NCBI GenBank assembly: GCA_947628735.1
Contig: CANRAY010000007.1
Span: forward strand, 1 to 51,658
Direction: 5' to 3'
DNA length: 51,658 nt
DNA from: an uncultured Clostridia bacterium
GTDB lineage: Bacteria > Bacillota > Clostridia > TANB77 > CAG-508
The notes beneath the pieces are model-generated. The model searched no databases and was not told the DNA's origin. It was given only the letters and a program-made list of their open reading frames with translations. This document shows, piece after piece, positions 15,480 to 25,100 of the stretch. Position numbers and translations under genes: made by a program. The number at the start of each line of letters is the position of its first letter. The first letter of the stretch is position 1.

Positions 15480-16415
15480 TTATTCTGCGGGATATTTAGC
15501 TGATAGACAGAAATACTGATTGTTGATGTGTTCGTAAATTTCCCCTTGGATGAATTGTGCTTGGAAAATAAGATTTTTGGGTCCAGTCGGGCCATCTTTG
15601 AGAAGCCTTTCAGCTAGCTCATATACCTCATCAGGTACATCTAATTCTCCTGACTCAATTCGACTTCTGGTACTTTTTGCATACCCGGATCCGGTAAAGA
15701 TTATGTCATACATATTATCTCCACCAATTCCAAGTTCTACTCGATGAAGAAGTACACTTCCGCAAAGCTCATGTGCATACATTGCTTCATCGTGCTCGAG
15801 TCTCCAGAACAGTACACCTTCTTCGGCGTACATCAGATTACCAAGGAGTTTCACGTCATCATCCGTATAATCGAAATACGATTCCGATTCTGCTTCCGCT
15901 TCTGTTTCCGCGTTTTCCACAATTCCTATTGACGCTTCTTCCACATCTGCATCTGTTGTTTCATTTGATTCTTCAACCGTTTCGGTTGTTTCCTCAATGG
16001 TTACATTTGCATCTGTAGAAGTTTCTGCATCATCAGAATTTGTGGTGGGTTCCGTGCTTTCAGGGACGTTGTCGTTTTCCAAAGTCACCATATAGGGTGC
16101 TGGGTCATTGGTTATCATGATCATTTTGAATTCTTTGGTAGTGTTCAGAGTATTCTCTACGATTGTCTGATTCTCGCTTTCAGATACTGTTGCTTCGTTT
16201 TCTTGTCCTTCGGTTGGGGCAGCCACTAACGACATAAAGCCGCAAGTTAAGAACATACTAATTACCAATGAGATGCTAAACACGATGTTTTGCACTCTCT
16301 CATAGTTGTTCTTCTTTACCCTTTTGCCTTTGTAGTGCCGGTTGTGCTGATTCGGGGATACCCTTTTCACTCCTTTCTTTACCCGTCTCTTTCTGCTCGG
16401 TTTGCTAGTTGCCAT
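15480..16415 (-). CDS. Membrane-anchored cell-wall hydrolase, SleB (Hydrolase_2) type
   Basis: The 311-residue protein has a strongly basic N-terminal tail (residues 1-40, KPSRKRRVKKG), one membrane helix (about 43-67), and a long Glu/Thr/Ser-rich extracellular spacer (about 70-180). Its C-terminal domain (about 183-305) is like the SleB/cell-wall hydrolase family: DDVKLLGNLMYAEEG, with the probable catalytic Glu, then ELCGSVLLHRVELG, DNMYDIIFTGSGY and a cysteine near the end. Relatives cleave peptidoglycan, in spores or in vegetative walls. Base composition differs from its neighbours: a 60-base sample at 15841 is about 45% G+C, and C- or G-ending codons are frequent. That suggests a separate origin from the surrounding AT-rich genes. 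It has its own promoter, a palindrome in its leader, and a terminator. It is the leftmost gene of the element. Confidence 0.75.
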   Translation of the reverse strand: MATSKPSRKRRVKKGVKRVSPNQHNRHYKGKRVKKNNYERVQNIVFSISLVISMFLTCGFMSLVAAPTEGQENEATVSESENQTIVENTLNTTKEFKMIMITNDPAPYMVTLENDNVPESTEPTTNSDDAETSTDANVTIEETTETVEESNETTDADVEEASIGIVENAETEAEAESESYFDYTDDDVKLLGNLMYAEEGVLFWRLEHDEAMYAHELCGSVLLHRVELGIGGDNMYDIIFTGSGYAKSTRSRIESGELDVPDEVYELAERLLKDGPTGPKNLIFQAQFIQGEIYEHINNQYFCLSAKYPAE

Positions 16416-16438
16416 TTTCTCTTTCTCCTTTGTTGTCC

Positions 16439-16454
16439 GAGTTCAATTGAACTC
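16439..16454. promoter_or_regulatory. Perfect 16-bp palindrome in the leader of the SleB-like gene
   Basis: GAGTTCAATTGAACTC is fully self-complementary. It lies between the promoter and the ribosome binding site of the gene starting at 16415, a typical operator position. The factor is unknown. Confidence 0.45.
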
Positions 16455-16488
16455 TGAAATTAGGATAACATAAAGTTCTCCTTTTTTA

Positions 16489-16517
16489 ATTATACTACAC
16501 TTTACGTTATTTAGCAA
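16489..16517 (-). promoter_or_regulatory. Promoter of the SleB-like gene
   Basis: Minus strand TTGCTA (16512-16517), 17 bp, TATAAT (16489-16494). It begins 16 bp after the stop of the preceding dockerin-like gene. I see no hairpin terminator between them, so read-through from the large operon is possible. Confidence 0.75.
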
Positions 16518-16532
16518 ATTTAACCTTTTTTA

Positions 16533-19500
16533 TTATTGTTTTATATGTGATGTATCAACATCAAAACTTGAAACTAGATACATACGAGAAATTGATTGTT
16601 TATCGGTTGGTTCTATAGCTTCTCCCATATACCAGCCATTATACCATATATCTATTGCGTCTATTTTTATTTCTTCTGTCACTGTGATTCCTATATATTC
16701 TGTATTATTAATTTCCCCTTGATTCGTTATTGCCTTATATGTACTTTCTTCTTTTAGAACTGGTACTACTTTAACATATGCTGCTGTCATCTTTGATTTC
16801 ATATTTTCTCTGTTATTTTGATCTATTATAGTTAATCCTTCTCCATATTGTGCTCCTTCAATTGTATTATAGTGAATTAATTTATTTGAAATAGGATAAC
16901 TATCATTTTCCTCATCAATTATTTCAAGTTTAAATACAGTATAATATTGACTGTCGTCTCCTTGTATAACCATTTCTTTTCCAGTATCTTCTATTGGTCC
17001 TGTTTTGTTATATAATTTTACTTTTGCATCTACTGGTGCTCCTTCTGATTTTGGAATAGGAGTAATTTTTATGTCTTTTACTTGAATCATATTACCAACA
17101 TCAACTGATATTTTTTGAGTAAATTTATCATCTTGTATATTGGTAATATTTAATGTAAATTCAATAGTTTTATCTTCTATTTCTGCACTTACTGGTATAC
17201 GAATTCTATTAATTAATGCATTATATTCATTTGTTTCTAACTTTATATTGTCAGAAAGTTCTTGAATGTTAATATCATCAATTGATATTTTATCTTCTGT
17301 AGGAGCTGACACTTCTGTACTTCCTTGAAGTGCTCCTTCTTTATTATAGTAATCGTGATAATAAGTTAAATCAAAAATATAATTCTTTCCTTTTTTTACT
17401 TCTCCAAGACTAATTTCTTCTTTTCCTGTTGCCTCTATTGGATTATTATTACTATTGCTACTTCTTTTTATTTCAATTCTATTAATAATTGGATTATGTT
17501 CAACTTGTATTTCTTTAGTAACTTCTGTGGTATCTTTGCCTATAATTTTTGCTTTTACTTCATATTGTCCTGGTTCGGTAGCATTATCTAGTTTTACCAA
17601 TAATTTTCCATCTTTTACTTCTGTTATATAGCTTGTAGAAGTTACTGGTTTGGCTTTATTTGAAACTTCTATTTGCACCATTGTTTTGTTATAATCTGAT
17701 ATATCTTCTTGTTTTGCTCCTGTCTCTATTTCTAAAACTGCTGTTTCATTATCATAACAATAAATTTTTTCTTTAAGTACATTCATTGTTATAGTTTCTA
17801 TTGGTCTTTTTACAATTTCTTTTATTTTTATTTCTGTAATAACCTTTGTTGCGTCACCTTGGCATACTTTTATTGGACTTGCTTTTAGTAATTCTTCATC
17901 TTCATTGCCTGTATTTTTATCATTTTCATTTAAAGCAATACCTATAAAATCAATTGGACTAGTATCTGTTACTTTTTGGAATGTCTTTTGAGTTACTTCT
18001 CCGTCTCCTTTAAATCCAGCTACTTTTATGTAGTTTCCATTGTTGTTTTTATCAACAAATGCTAATTTATCAGTTTCTGAAATTTGAGTTGATAAATCAC
18101 TACTTTGTAATATTGAAGCCATTGTTTCTTCATATTGATTTTTCATTATAATAGGAATTAATGTATAAATTGTATCCCCATCAACATATATAAAATCATT
18201 GCTTTGATTAGCTTTTTCTTTATCTAAATATAAAGTCATTCCATTTTCTATAATTGTACTGTCTGAAATAGCCATTTTAAATATAGATTCTTGTTCTACT
18301 TTTATTTTAATATTTTCTATTTCTACTGGTTCTGATTCTGTATTTTCATATTTTGCATACATTTTAATTGGTGTTTCTGCTTCATAATTTATAGAAATAG
18401 TTACTGTAAAATCTTCTGTAGCTAACTCTTCTTCTGACTTAACTGCTCCTTCTAATGCTTGTAATTTTATTGCTTTTACAATTGTATCTCCTTCTAAATC
18501 TTCTAATTCTCTATTAGCTTCATCTAGTTTTTTAGTTTCTAAAGAGTTTTTTTCTTCACCAACTGCTATTTTTACTTGGTTATTTGTTACATTTGTAATA
18601 CTATTAGTATATTCTACTTTCTTTGTGTCTTTATCTATATATTCATGAATGAATTCAACCTTAACGGTTCCTGGATTTCCTTTTTCTCTTATTGTAATAT
18701 TGCTATCATTTTCTGGTGTTTGATTTTTTTGCTCTGGGAATGTTATGATAACTGCATTTGCTTTTTGACTCTCAGTTACTGTTACTTCTATTATTTTTGG
18801 TTCTTGAATTTTTTCTGAAGAAATTGTTACTTTATATTGTCCTGCCTCTCTTGCATATAATTTTATTGTAGCAACTCCTGTTTCACTTACCTCTATTAAT
18901 AGTTCTGCTTTTTCTTTTCCTACTATTTCACCATTTAATTTGATTTCTGTTGTAATGTTTCCATTATCATTTTCATATTGAATTTTTTCTTGATGTTCAC
19001 CAGATTTTATATTAGCTATAACAAATTCTGAATAAATTTCTCCTTCTGATACTACTGGACTTGTCTCTACTGTTTCATCTTTTAATTCTCTTATTTTTCC
19101 AATGATACTCATTGCTGTTTGCAATTCATTTGATGATATTGTATTATTTTCTTCAATATCAGTATATGAATTTGTATAATCTAATTTAAGAGTAATTTCT
19201 TTGTTTGTATTTGATTCTATATTTTCATCAAATTTTACAATATAATCTGAATTTTGAAGTTCTACTGCTTCTGAAGTAACAGTTAAATTACAGTTTTCAG
19301 GTAATTCTTCTAAAAGCTTTAATAAAGAAATTGTATTTTCTTGTGATGATTCTTTTGTTAATTTTACATTAACTCCTTCTAAATTAAGAATTGCGTCTTC
19401 TTTTTGCTCTTTTAATTTTTCTTGTAGATCTGTTTCTAATTCTAATTCTACTTTAGTTACAACATCTATTACTTTTACAATTCTTTGTTTTGGTGTTGCT

Positions 19501-20375
19501 TCTTTACCTTTAGCTGTAACAGCTGTATATTCTACGATATATGTTCCTTCCTCTGTAGTATCAATTTTTTCAACTTTTTCTTTTCCTTGATCATTTTTCT
19601 TATAATAAGTGGTTGTAACAGTTGCATTATAATCTGCTGTTGCACCTGGATCTTCATATTCACTGTTTAGTTTTATTTTTATTTCACTAGGTCCAAGCAT
19701 TGTAATTGTTGGTGTTGGATCTACTACTGGTTTACTTGGTCCAGGTCCTGGACCTGGTACATTTGGTCCTGGTACATCAGGTGTTGGTTCCGAAGTATCT
19801 GGTTCTGGTAATGTGTCAATGATATTAGAACTTCCTAAAATGAATGTAATAATTTTTCTTGCATCAAGGATATTAATTTCATCAACTTTTTCATTTTCTA
19901 GATTTGCTGCAACTCTATTTGTACCTGTAAAATCATAGTGTTCTGAATCTATAATATATTGTACAATTCTTCTTGCATCTAATATATCTACTCTACCATC
20001 ACAATTGGTATCTCCATATATTAAAACTTCATAATCTGCTTTATCTGTGTTTATGATTGTTCCTGTAGTAATAACATTAGAAGAAATTGTTTTTATTTCT
20101 ATTCCTGCTTTTGCAAACTCACTCTCTATATCTGCTTTTGTAATTTGGTCTTCTGTATTTTCATAAACAATTGGTAAAATTTTTGTTCCTTCTGCATTTG
20201 TAAATACACTTTCTATATAATTATTGAAAGCATAAAAATTTCTTTTATTGGCTATATTGACTGTCTCTTCTTTATGAAATAGCATTGTAAAAATCATTAA
20301 CATTACTAATATTGTTAATATTACTCCTATTATTACTTTTTTAGAAATTTTTTGTGCTTTGTTTTCTGCAATCAT
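16533..20375 (-). CDS. Membrane-anchored surface protein with dockerin-like and Ig-like domains
   Basis: The 1280-residue protein has a short N-terminal cytoplasmic segment and one membrane helix (about 13-33), so the rest should be outside. Residues 120-180 resemble a type I dockerin: the first calcium loop is GDTNCDGRVDILDARRIVQY, and the second half (VDEINILDARKIITFIL) keeps the helix but has lost most loop acidic residues. A Pro/Gly-rich linker (about 186-220) leads to a DUF5011-like Ig domain (about 221-305, PTITMLGPSEIKIKLN...EYEDPGA). The remaining 970 residues are beta-rich, with no catalytic motif I recognise. It is the last gene of the giant-protein operon, 18 bp after the cohesin-like gene. 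A natural inference is that it binds that cohesin or one from another cell. A dockerin so close to the membrane is unusual. Confidence 0.75.
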   Translation of the reverse strand: MIAENKAQKISKKVIIGVILTILVMLMIFTMLFHKEETVNIANKRNFYAFNNYIESVFTNAEGTKILPIVYENTEDQITKADIESEFAKAGIEIKTISSNVITTGTIINTDKADYEVLIYGDTNCDGRVDILDARRIVQYIIDSEHYDFTGTNRVAANLENEKVDEINILDARKIITFILGSSNIIDTLPEPDTSEPTPDVPGPNVPGPGPGPSKPVVDPTPTITMLGPSEIKIKLNSEYEDPGATADYNATVTTTYYKKNDQGKEKVEKIDTTEEGTYIVEYTAVTAKGKEATPKQRIVKVIDVVTKVELELETDLQEKLKEQKEDAILNLEGVNVKLTKESSQENTISLLKLLEELPENCNLTVTSEAVELQNSDYIVKFDENIESNTNKEITLKLDYTNSYTDIEENNTISSNELQTAMSIIGKIRELKDETVETSPVVSEGEIYSEFVIANIKSGEHQEKIQYENDNGNITTEIKLNGEIVGKEKAELLIEVSETGVATIKLYAREAGQYKVTISSEKIQEPKIIEVTVTESQKANAVIITFPEQKNQTPENDSNITIREKGNPGTVKVEFIHEYIDKDTKKVEYTNSITNVTNNQVKIAVGEEKNSLETKKLDEANRELEDLEGDTIVKAIKLQALEGAVKSEEELATEDFTVTISINYEAETPIKMYAKYENTESEPVEIENIKIKVEQESIFKMAISDSTIIENGMTLYLDKEKANQSNDFIYVDGDTIYTLIPIIMKNQYEETMASILQSSDLSTQISETDKLAFVDKNNNGNYIKVAGFKGDGEVTQKTFQKVTDTSPIDFIGIALNENDKNTGNEDEELLKASPIKVCQGDATKVITEIKIKEIVKRPIETITMNVLKEKIYCYDNETAVLEIETGAKQEDISDYNKTMVQIEVSNKAKPVTSTSYITEVKDGKLLVKLDNATEPGQYEVKAKIIGKDTTEVTKEIQVEHNPIINRIEIKRSSNSNNNPIEATGKEEISLGEVKKGKNYIFDLTYYHDYYNKEGALQGSTEVSAPTEDKISIDDINIQELSDNIKLETNEYNALINRIRIPVSAEIEDKTIEFTLNITNIQDDKFTQKISVDVGNMIQVKDIKITPIPKSEGAPVDAKVKLYNKTGPIEDTGKEMVIQGDDSQYYTVFKLEIIDEENDSYPISNKLIHYNTIEGAQYGEGLTIIDQNNRENMKSKMTAAYVKVVPVLKEESTYKAITNQGEINNTEYIGITVTEEIKIDAIDIWYNGWYMGEAIEPTDKQSISRMYLVSSFDVDTSHIKQ

Positions 20376-20393
20376 TATTTCACCACCATTCTT

Positions 20394-21872
20394 TTACTTC
20401 GTTTTCTTTGTATCTGTTGTTGTACTTTTTTTATTTGTACTGCTATTATTTTTCTTTGCTGATGTACTTGTTTTGGTTGTTGCTTTTTTACTTGTTGTCT
20501 TCGCTGTTGATTTTGCTTTTTCTGTTCCTGATTTTACTGTAGTTGATTTTGCTGTTGTTACTTTTGTTTCTGTTGGTTTCGTTGTTGCCGTTTTAGCTGT
20601 TGTTGTTTTTGTTGTTTCAACTTTTTTACTAGTATTGTTTGACTTTTTTGGTTGTGTTTCTGTATTTTTTATTTCTTCTTTTTTCTCAGTTGCTTTTGGA
20701 ATTTCTGTCTTTATATTATCTTTTTTATTTTTTCTTTTTAATACTACTAAAATTGCACATAATATAATAAATATAATTAATATTGCTATGATAAAGCTCC
20801 AATAATTATCATTTTGTTGTTCTTCATTTTCTATAGTTGTTGGATCATTTATTTTTATTAATACTTCTGTTGTTAATTTTGTTTTTATTGCTTCATATTC
20901 ACTTTTTAATTTTGCATCTTGTGCTTGTTTAATTGTATTTTGTAAATCTTCCCAACTTTCTACTGTATAATCTTTTTGTTCTAAAATTAAAAGATCTTGT
21001 AATATTTTATCTAATTCTGGTTTTTCAAATTTTTCTGGTATTAATTTACTTATATTAAGCTTATCTTTTAATTTATTATATTCTTCTATTGTATCTGCTT
21101 TTTCTGCTTGGTTAATTATATCTTGTAATTCTTCCCATGTTTGTTTTGTGTAATCTGATTCTACTTTTGTTGCTAATTCTGTTTTTAATGCATCTAATTC
21201 TGGCTTTTCTATTATGTTTTCTTCTTCATTATCTTCGTCTTTTTCTGAATCTTCTTGCTTATTTGTATCGCTTGTTCCATTATTTTGACTTGGCTTGTTG
21301 GAAGTACCATTGTCGGTACTTCCACTTGTATTGCCATTATTTTGAGGTTTATTAGTTGTATTATTATCTGGTTTTTTATCAGGTTGTTTATCTGGTTGTT
21401 CAGGATCCTTATCTGGCTTTTTATCTGGCTCTTTGTCTGGTTCCTTTGCTGGTTCTTCTTCAATTGTCAATGTTGCTTGACTGTTTCCTATGGAAGTTTC
21501 TATTGGAGCTACAATTAAGCCACTTAACTGTATTGTTCCTGTTCCTGATTCTTCTGCTTCAAATGTAAATGTAACACTTGATAAATCTGCAATACCTTCC
21601 ATATTAAGATAAGCAAACATATTACTTTGTGGTCTATAGCTTCCAGCAGATGTTGAAATAAATCTTAATTTGCTTGAATCAAAATCTAATCTAAATTGTG
21701 CTGAATCTACTTTTCCTCCAAATGATATTGTTACTGATACTTGATCTCCAACAGTTACCTGACTTGTTGACATACTTAAATTTGTTGTAGCAGCTTTTAC
21801 ACTGTTTGTTAGAGTCATAACTGATAAAACAATCATCAAAAATATTGTTATAAATTTTTTCGTTGTTTTCAT
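20394..21872 (-). CDS. Membrane-anchored cohesin-like protein with basic cytoplasmic tail
   Basis: The 492-residue protein starts with a signal peptide (cleavage near residue 28, SVKAA). A domain of about 110 residues follows with a cohesin-like pattern (VTVGDQVSVTISFGGKVDSA, then FRLDFDSSKLRFIS and SSVTFTFEAE). Next come an Asp/Lys/Pro/Asn-rich spacer (about 140-220) and two helical FIVAR-like repeats with the shared pattern (S/K)DYT-x-x-(T/S)WE-(E/D)LQ (about 225-345). A membrane helix (about 357-378) precedes a 114-residue cytoplasmic tail made almost only of Lys, Thr, Ser, Ala and Asn. Cohesins bind dockerins tightly and calcium-dependently; dockerin-like domains occur in the next gene and in the gene at 39955. 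The cohesin call rests on pattern alone. It lies third in the operon, 16 bp after the 93-residue protein. Confidence 0.7.
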   Translation of the reverse strand: MKTTKKFITIFLMIVLSVMTLTNSVKAATTNLSMSTSQVTVGDQVSVTISFGGKVDSAQFRLDFDSSKLRFISTSAGSYRPQSNMFAYLNMEGIADLSSVTFTFEAEESGTGTIQLSGLIVAPIETSIGNSQATLTIEEEPAKEPDKEPDKKPDKDPEQPDKQPDKKPDNNTTNKPQNNGNTSGSTDNGTSNKPSQNNGTSDTNKQEDSEKDEDNEEENIIEKPELDALKTELATKVESDYTKQTWEELQDIINQAEKADTIEEYNKLKDKLNISKLIPEKFEKPELDKILQDLLILEQKDYTVESWEDLQNTIKQAQDAKLKSEYEAIKTKLTTEVLIKINDPTTIENEEQQNDNYWSFIIAILIIFIILCAILVVLKRKNKKDNIKTEIPKATEKKEEIKNTETQPKKSNNTSKKVETTKTTTAKTATTKPTETKVTTAKSTTVKSGTEKAKSTAKTTSKKATTKTSTSAKKNNSSTNKKSTTTDTKKTK

Positions 21873-21888
21873 TTTTTAATTTCTCCTT

Positions 21889-22170
21889 TTATTCATTCAC
21901 TGTTACATCTTCTGTTTCTGTTGGATTTGTTAGTTGTTCCTCTGGTTGAAGTTCTTCTACAAGGAATCCTCTATTTTCTTCTGTGGGGTCAATTTGATTT
22001 ATTTCTATCGATTGTTCATTATTTAGTTCTTCGTTACTTTCTATTATATTTAATTGTGGCGTGTCTGGTCTTAAATTGCCTTGTCCTAATAGCCATAATA
22101 TTAATAGAGCGACTACCAAGATAATAATGATCATTATGATGATTTTATTTTTCATATTCATCTTTTCCAT
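21889..22170 (-). CDS. Small single-pass membrane protein with acidic tail
   Basis: The 93-residue protein has a basic start (MEKMNMKNK), one very hydrophobic helix (about residues 9-29) and an extracellular tail rich in Glu, Asn and Pro. No family is recognised. AGGAGA lies 5 bases before the ATG at 22170. It sits between the giant surface protein (24-bp gap) and the cohesin-like protein (16-bp gap) in the same operon, so a role in export or anchoring of one of them is possible. Its plan (basic stub, Ile-rich helix, acidic tail) resembles a small version of the repeat protein at 38446-39717. Confidence 0.7.
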   Translation of the reverse strand: MEKMNMKNKIIIMIIIILVVALLILWLLGQGNLRPDTPQLNIIESNEELNNEQSIEINQIDPTEENRGFLVEELQPEEQLTNPTETEDVTVNE

Positions 22171-22194
22171 TATCTTCTCCTATTTTTTTATATT

Positions 22195-25100
22195 TTATGG
22201 TTGACTTGGTTGAATCATAAAGTTATCTATTCTTGATATTTTTTGGTTTATATCTTCAATTATAATATTGCATATAACATTAGAACCTTGTTCACAAGTT
22301 ATTTTATAAACTAATGTATTGTCTTCGCCTACCGTTAATCCTGGAGTTTCTCGTTGAATATTCTGTTCTTCTACAAGCATAAATGATTCTATGTGACCAT
22401 TTCTACTAGTTGTTACATATATGTTCTTGATATTATTAATATTTGGTACTTTTAATGTTACTTCTGTTGCATCAAATGTGTGTTGCCATCCTATTTGTCC
22501 ATTTGCTTCCAATGTCCATCCTGGTGTTCTATTATCAATTTTTATATATCTTACAATTATAACTTCAGGATCATTTTGATCTGCTACTGCAATTCTATAA
22601 ATTCCGTCTTGATATAACCATGTAGCTTTTTCTGTGTCTTCTTTACCTTTGTTGGTGTATGTTGCTTCTTGTGATTTTGCTAATTCTTCATATTTTGTCT
22701 TTGCTTCATCTAGTCCTATATCCTCTAAATCAAATTTATGAATTGTTACTGTTCCTTTAGTCCATCCTAAATGAATTGATGATAATACATTATTCCAATA
22801 TCCTTTTTCTTTTTCTATTGTAATTTCACTACCTATACCGTCTTGATCTATTGATTGAATTATTGGAGGATAATCTTTTACCATAATTGTTACTTCAAAT
22901 GGATCGCTTACATTATTATGCTTATCTGTTGCTGTATAAGTTATTGTATTTTTTCCTTCCTTACTTGTATCTATTGAACCTGTCCACTTAATTGTAATTT
23001 CTTCTGATAAATCATAATCATCTGTAGCAATTATAAATGATTTATAATCTATTTCTGTTGTATTTATCATTACAACATCCGAACCTGCTGATTTTATTGT
23101 TGGTTTTTCTTGGTCAGTAATTGTAAATCCATTTAAAGAAATATCGCTTGATGTAAAGTTTCTTCCATTAGCTTTTACTGTTACTCCATATGTTCCTATG
23201 TCATTTGGTGTTTCTTCTAGTATTTGTCCATTTATAAGGTTTTTATAAATTACATCAAATGTAATACCTTTATTTGTTTCACTATTGTATTTTTCAACTA
23301 ATGTAATATTTTCTACTTTATGTTCTTTTCCTACCTTTGGTATATCTGGATCTTTTCTTTCCCATTTAGCAATATAATCTTTTAATGTTTTTCCTTCTGC
23401 ATCTACTCCATTTGTAAAGTTTTTGTTATCTATAGTGAAGTTTAAATCACTTACAGTTAAAGTTGCTGGATTAATAATTAATTTACCTACTGTTAATTCT
23501 GCTCTTTCATATTTTTTGCTTTCTTCTACAATAAGTTTTATATCATATTCTCCTGCATCAATTTGACTTTGTTCACCATTATATTGAATAGCATATGATC
23601 CTAAATCCTCTGTTCTTACTTCACCTGTTACACTTACTGTTGCTTGTTTTGGTTGGTTATCATATATATAAACATTATTTGATATTGTAAAGTATGATTC
23701 TTTTAATGTATCTTTTATAACATTTAATGTTAATACTGTTTTGCTTTCTTTATAATTGTTGTCACCTGTATACGTTACTGTAATTTGTACTTCTCCTGCT
23801 GATAAAATTCCAGTTATATTTCCTTCTGACATTGTAATAATGCCTTCTTGGTTAAGTGTATATGTAACATCACCTTTTTTATTTTGTAGGTTTTCTTGAT
23901 CAAATATGATTGTTGGGAAATCAGTTGTAGTAATTACTATTTCTTCTTGACTTAAATGTACTTCAGGTGCTTCTTGTTCTGCTTTCTCTATTTCTAGTTT
24001 TACATTTTTTACATCTATTGTACTAGGTTCATAGTAATCTCCTTGCTCTGTTATAATCCTAATAAAATAACTTCCTGCATTTGTTGGTGCTTCTGTCCAT
24101 GTTTCTCCTTCTCCTGTTGTACTATATTGAACTGTAATTTTTCCTATTCCATCAAATTTTGGTGTTACTTTAACTTCTTTTGGATTTCCATCATAAACAT
24201 ATTTTGTATTTTCAATATTGAAGTTGCTTTCTACTAAGGCTCCTCTTATGATTGACCAATGTCCTGTTAATTGGCTAGGTTCTACAGTATCATAACTTTC
24301 TGATAATGTTCCATTTGCTTTAATTTTAAAGTCTGCAGTTACTTCATATTCTCCTACTTCTTTTTTTACATTTCCACTATATGTTATTTCTAATCCTTCT
24401 ATATCAGGAATATTTTGTAAAACATTTGCTAAACCATTATATGTTAACTCTTCACCATTATATATTAACTTTGATTCATCACCGTCTGGGAATTTTACGC
24501 TTTCTGGAAGTTTATAAATTCCCTTATCAATTGTATATGTTCCTAAATCTAAATCAGCTTTATTATAGTGTGTTCCTTCTTCTACATGAAGTATAACTTT
24601 ATATTGTCCTACAGCTTTTAATTCAGCATTTTCTTGTTCTACTTCTGTGTTTGCTCCTAATTTGTTATATTGTATTGTAATGTTTCCAATTTTTCCTTCA
24701 ATTTCTGGTTTTGGTTCTACTGTAATACTATGAACTTGTCCATCATATTTTCCATGTTCAGATAAGTCAAATGTAAAATCAGTTGTTTGTAAATCATCTC
24801 TGATTACTTTGATTGTATATTCCTCACTTGTTTGTGCACTATAATTATCTGTTGCACCAAATGTTACAGTTATCTTTGCTTCTCCTACTTGAAGTGGTGT
24901 AATAGTTCCATCTTGTCCTATATTGATAATTTCTTCACTATTATTTTGGTATGTAATAGTTCCATTATCTATTGGACTATTTCCTAGTTGTACTTTAGCA
25001 TTTTGTTCTGTCATTTTAACTTCTGTAGGTCCTGTAATTTCTGGTTTATTTTGTGGTTTTGGTAAAATCTTATAATCTGCTTCAGTAACTGTTACATTAT

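Noticed and set aside
16460..16471. Four-codon leader peptide (ATG-TTA-TCC-TAA) before the SleB-like gene
   Set aside because: Its ribosome binding site would coincide with the transcription start, and so short a frame is expected by chance.
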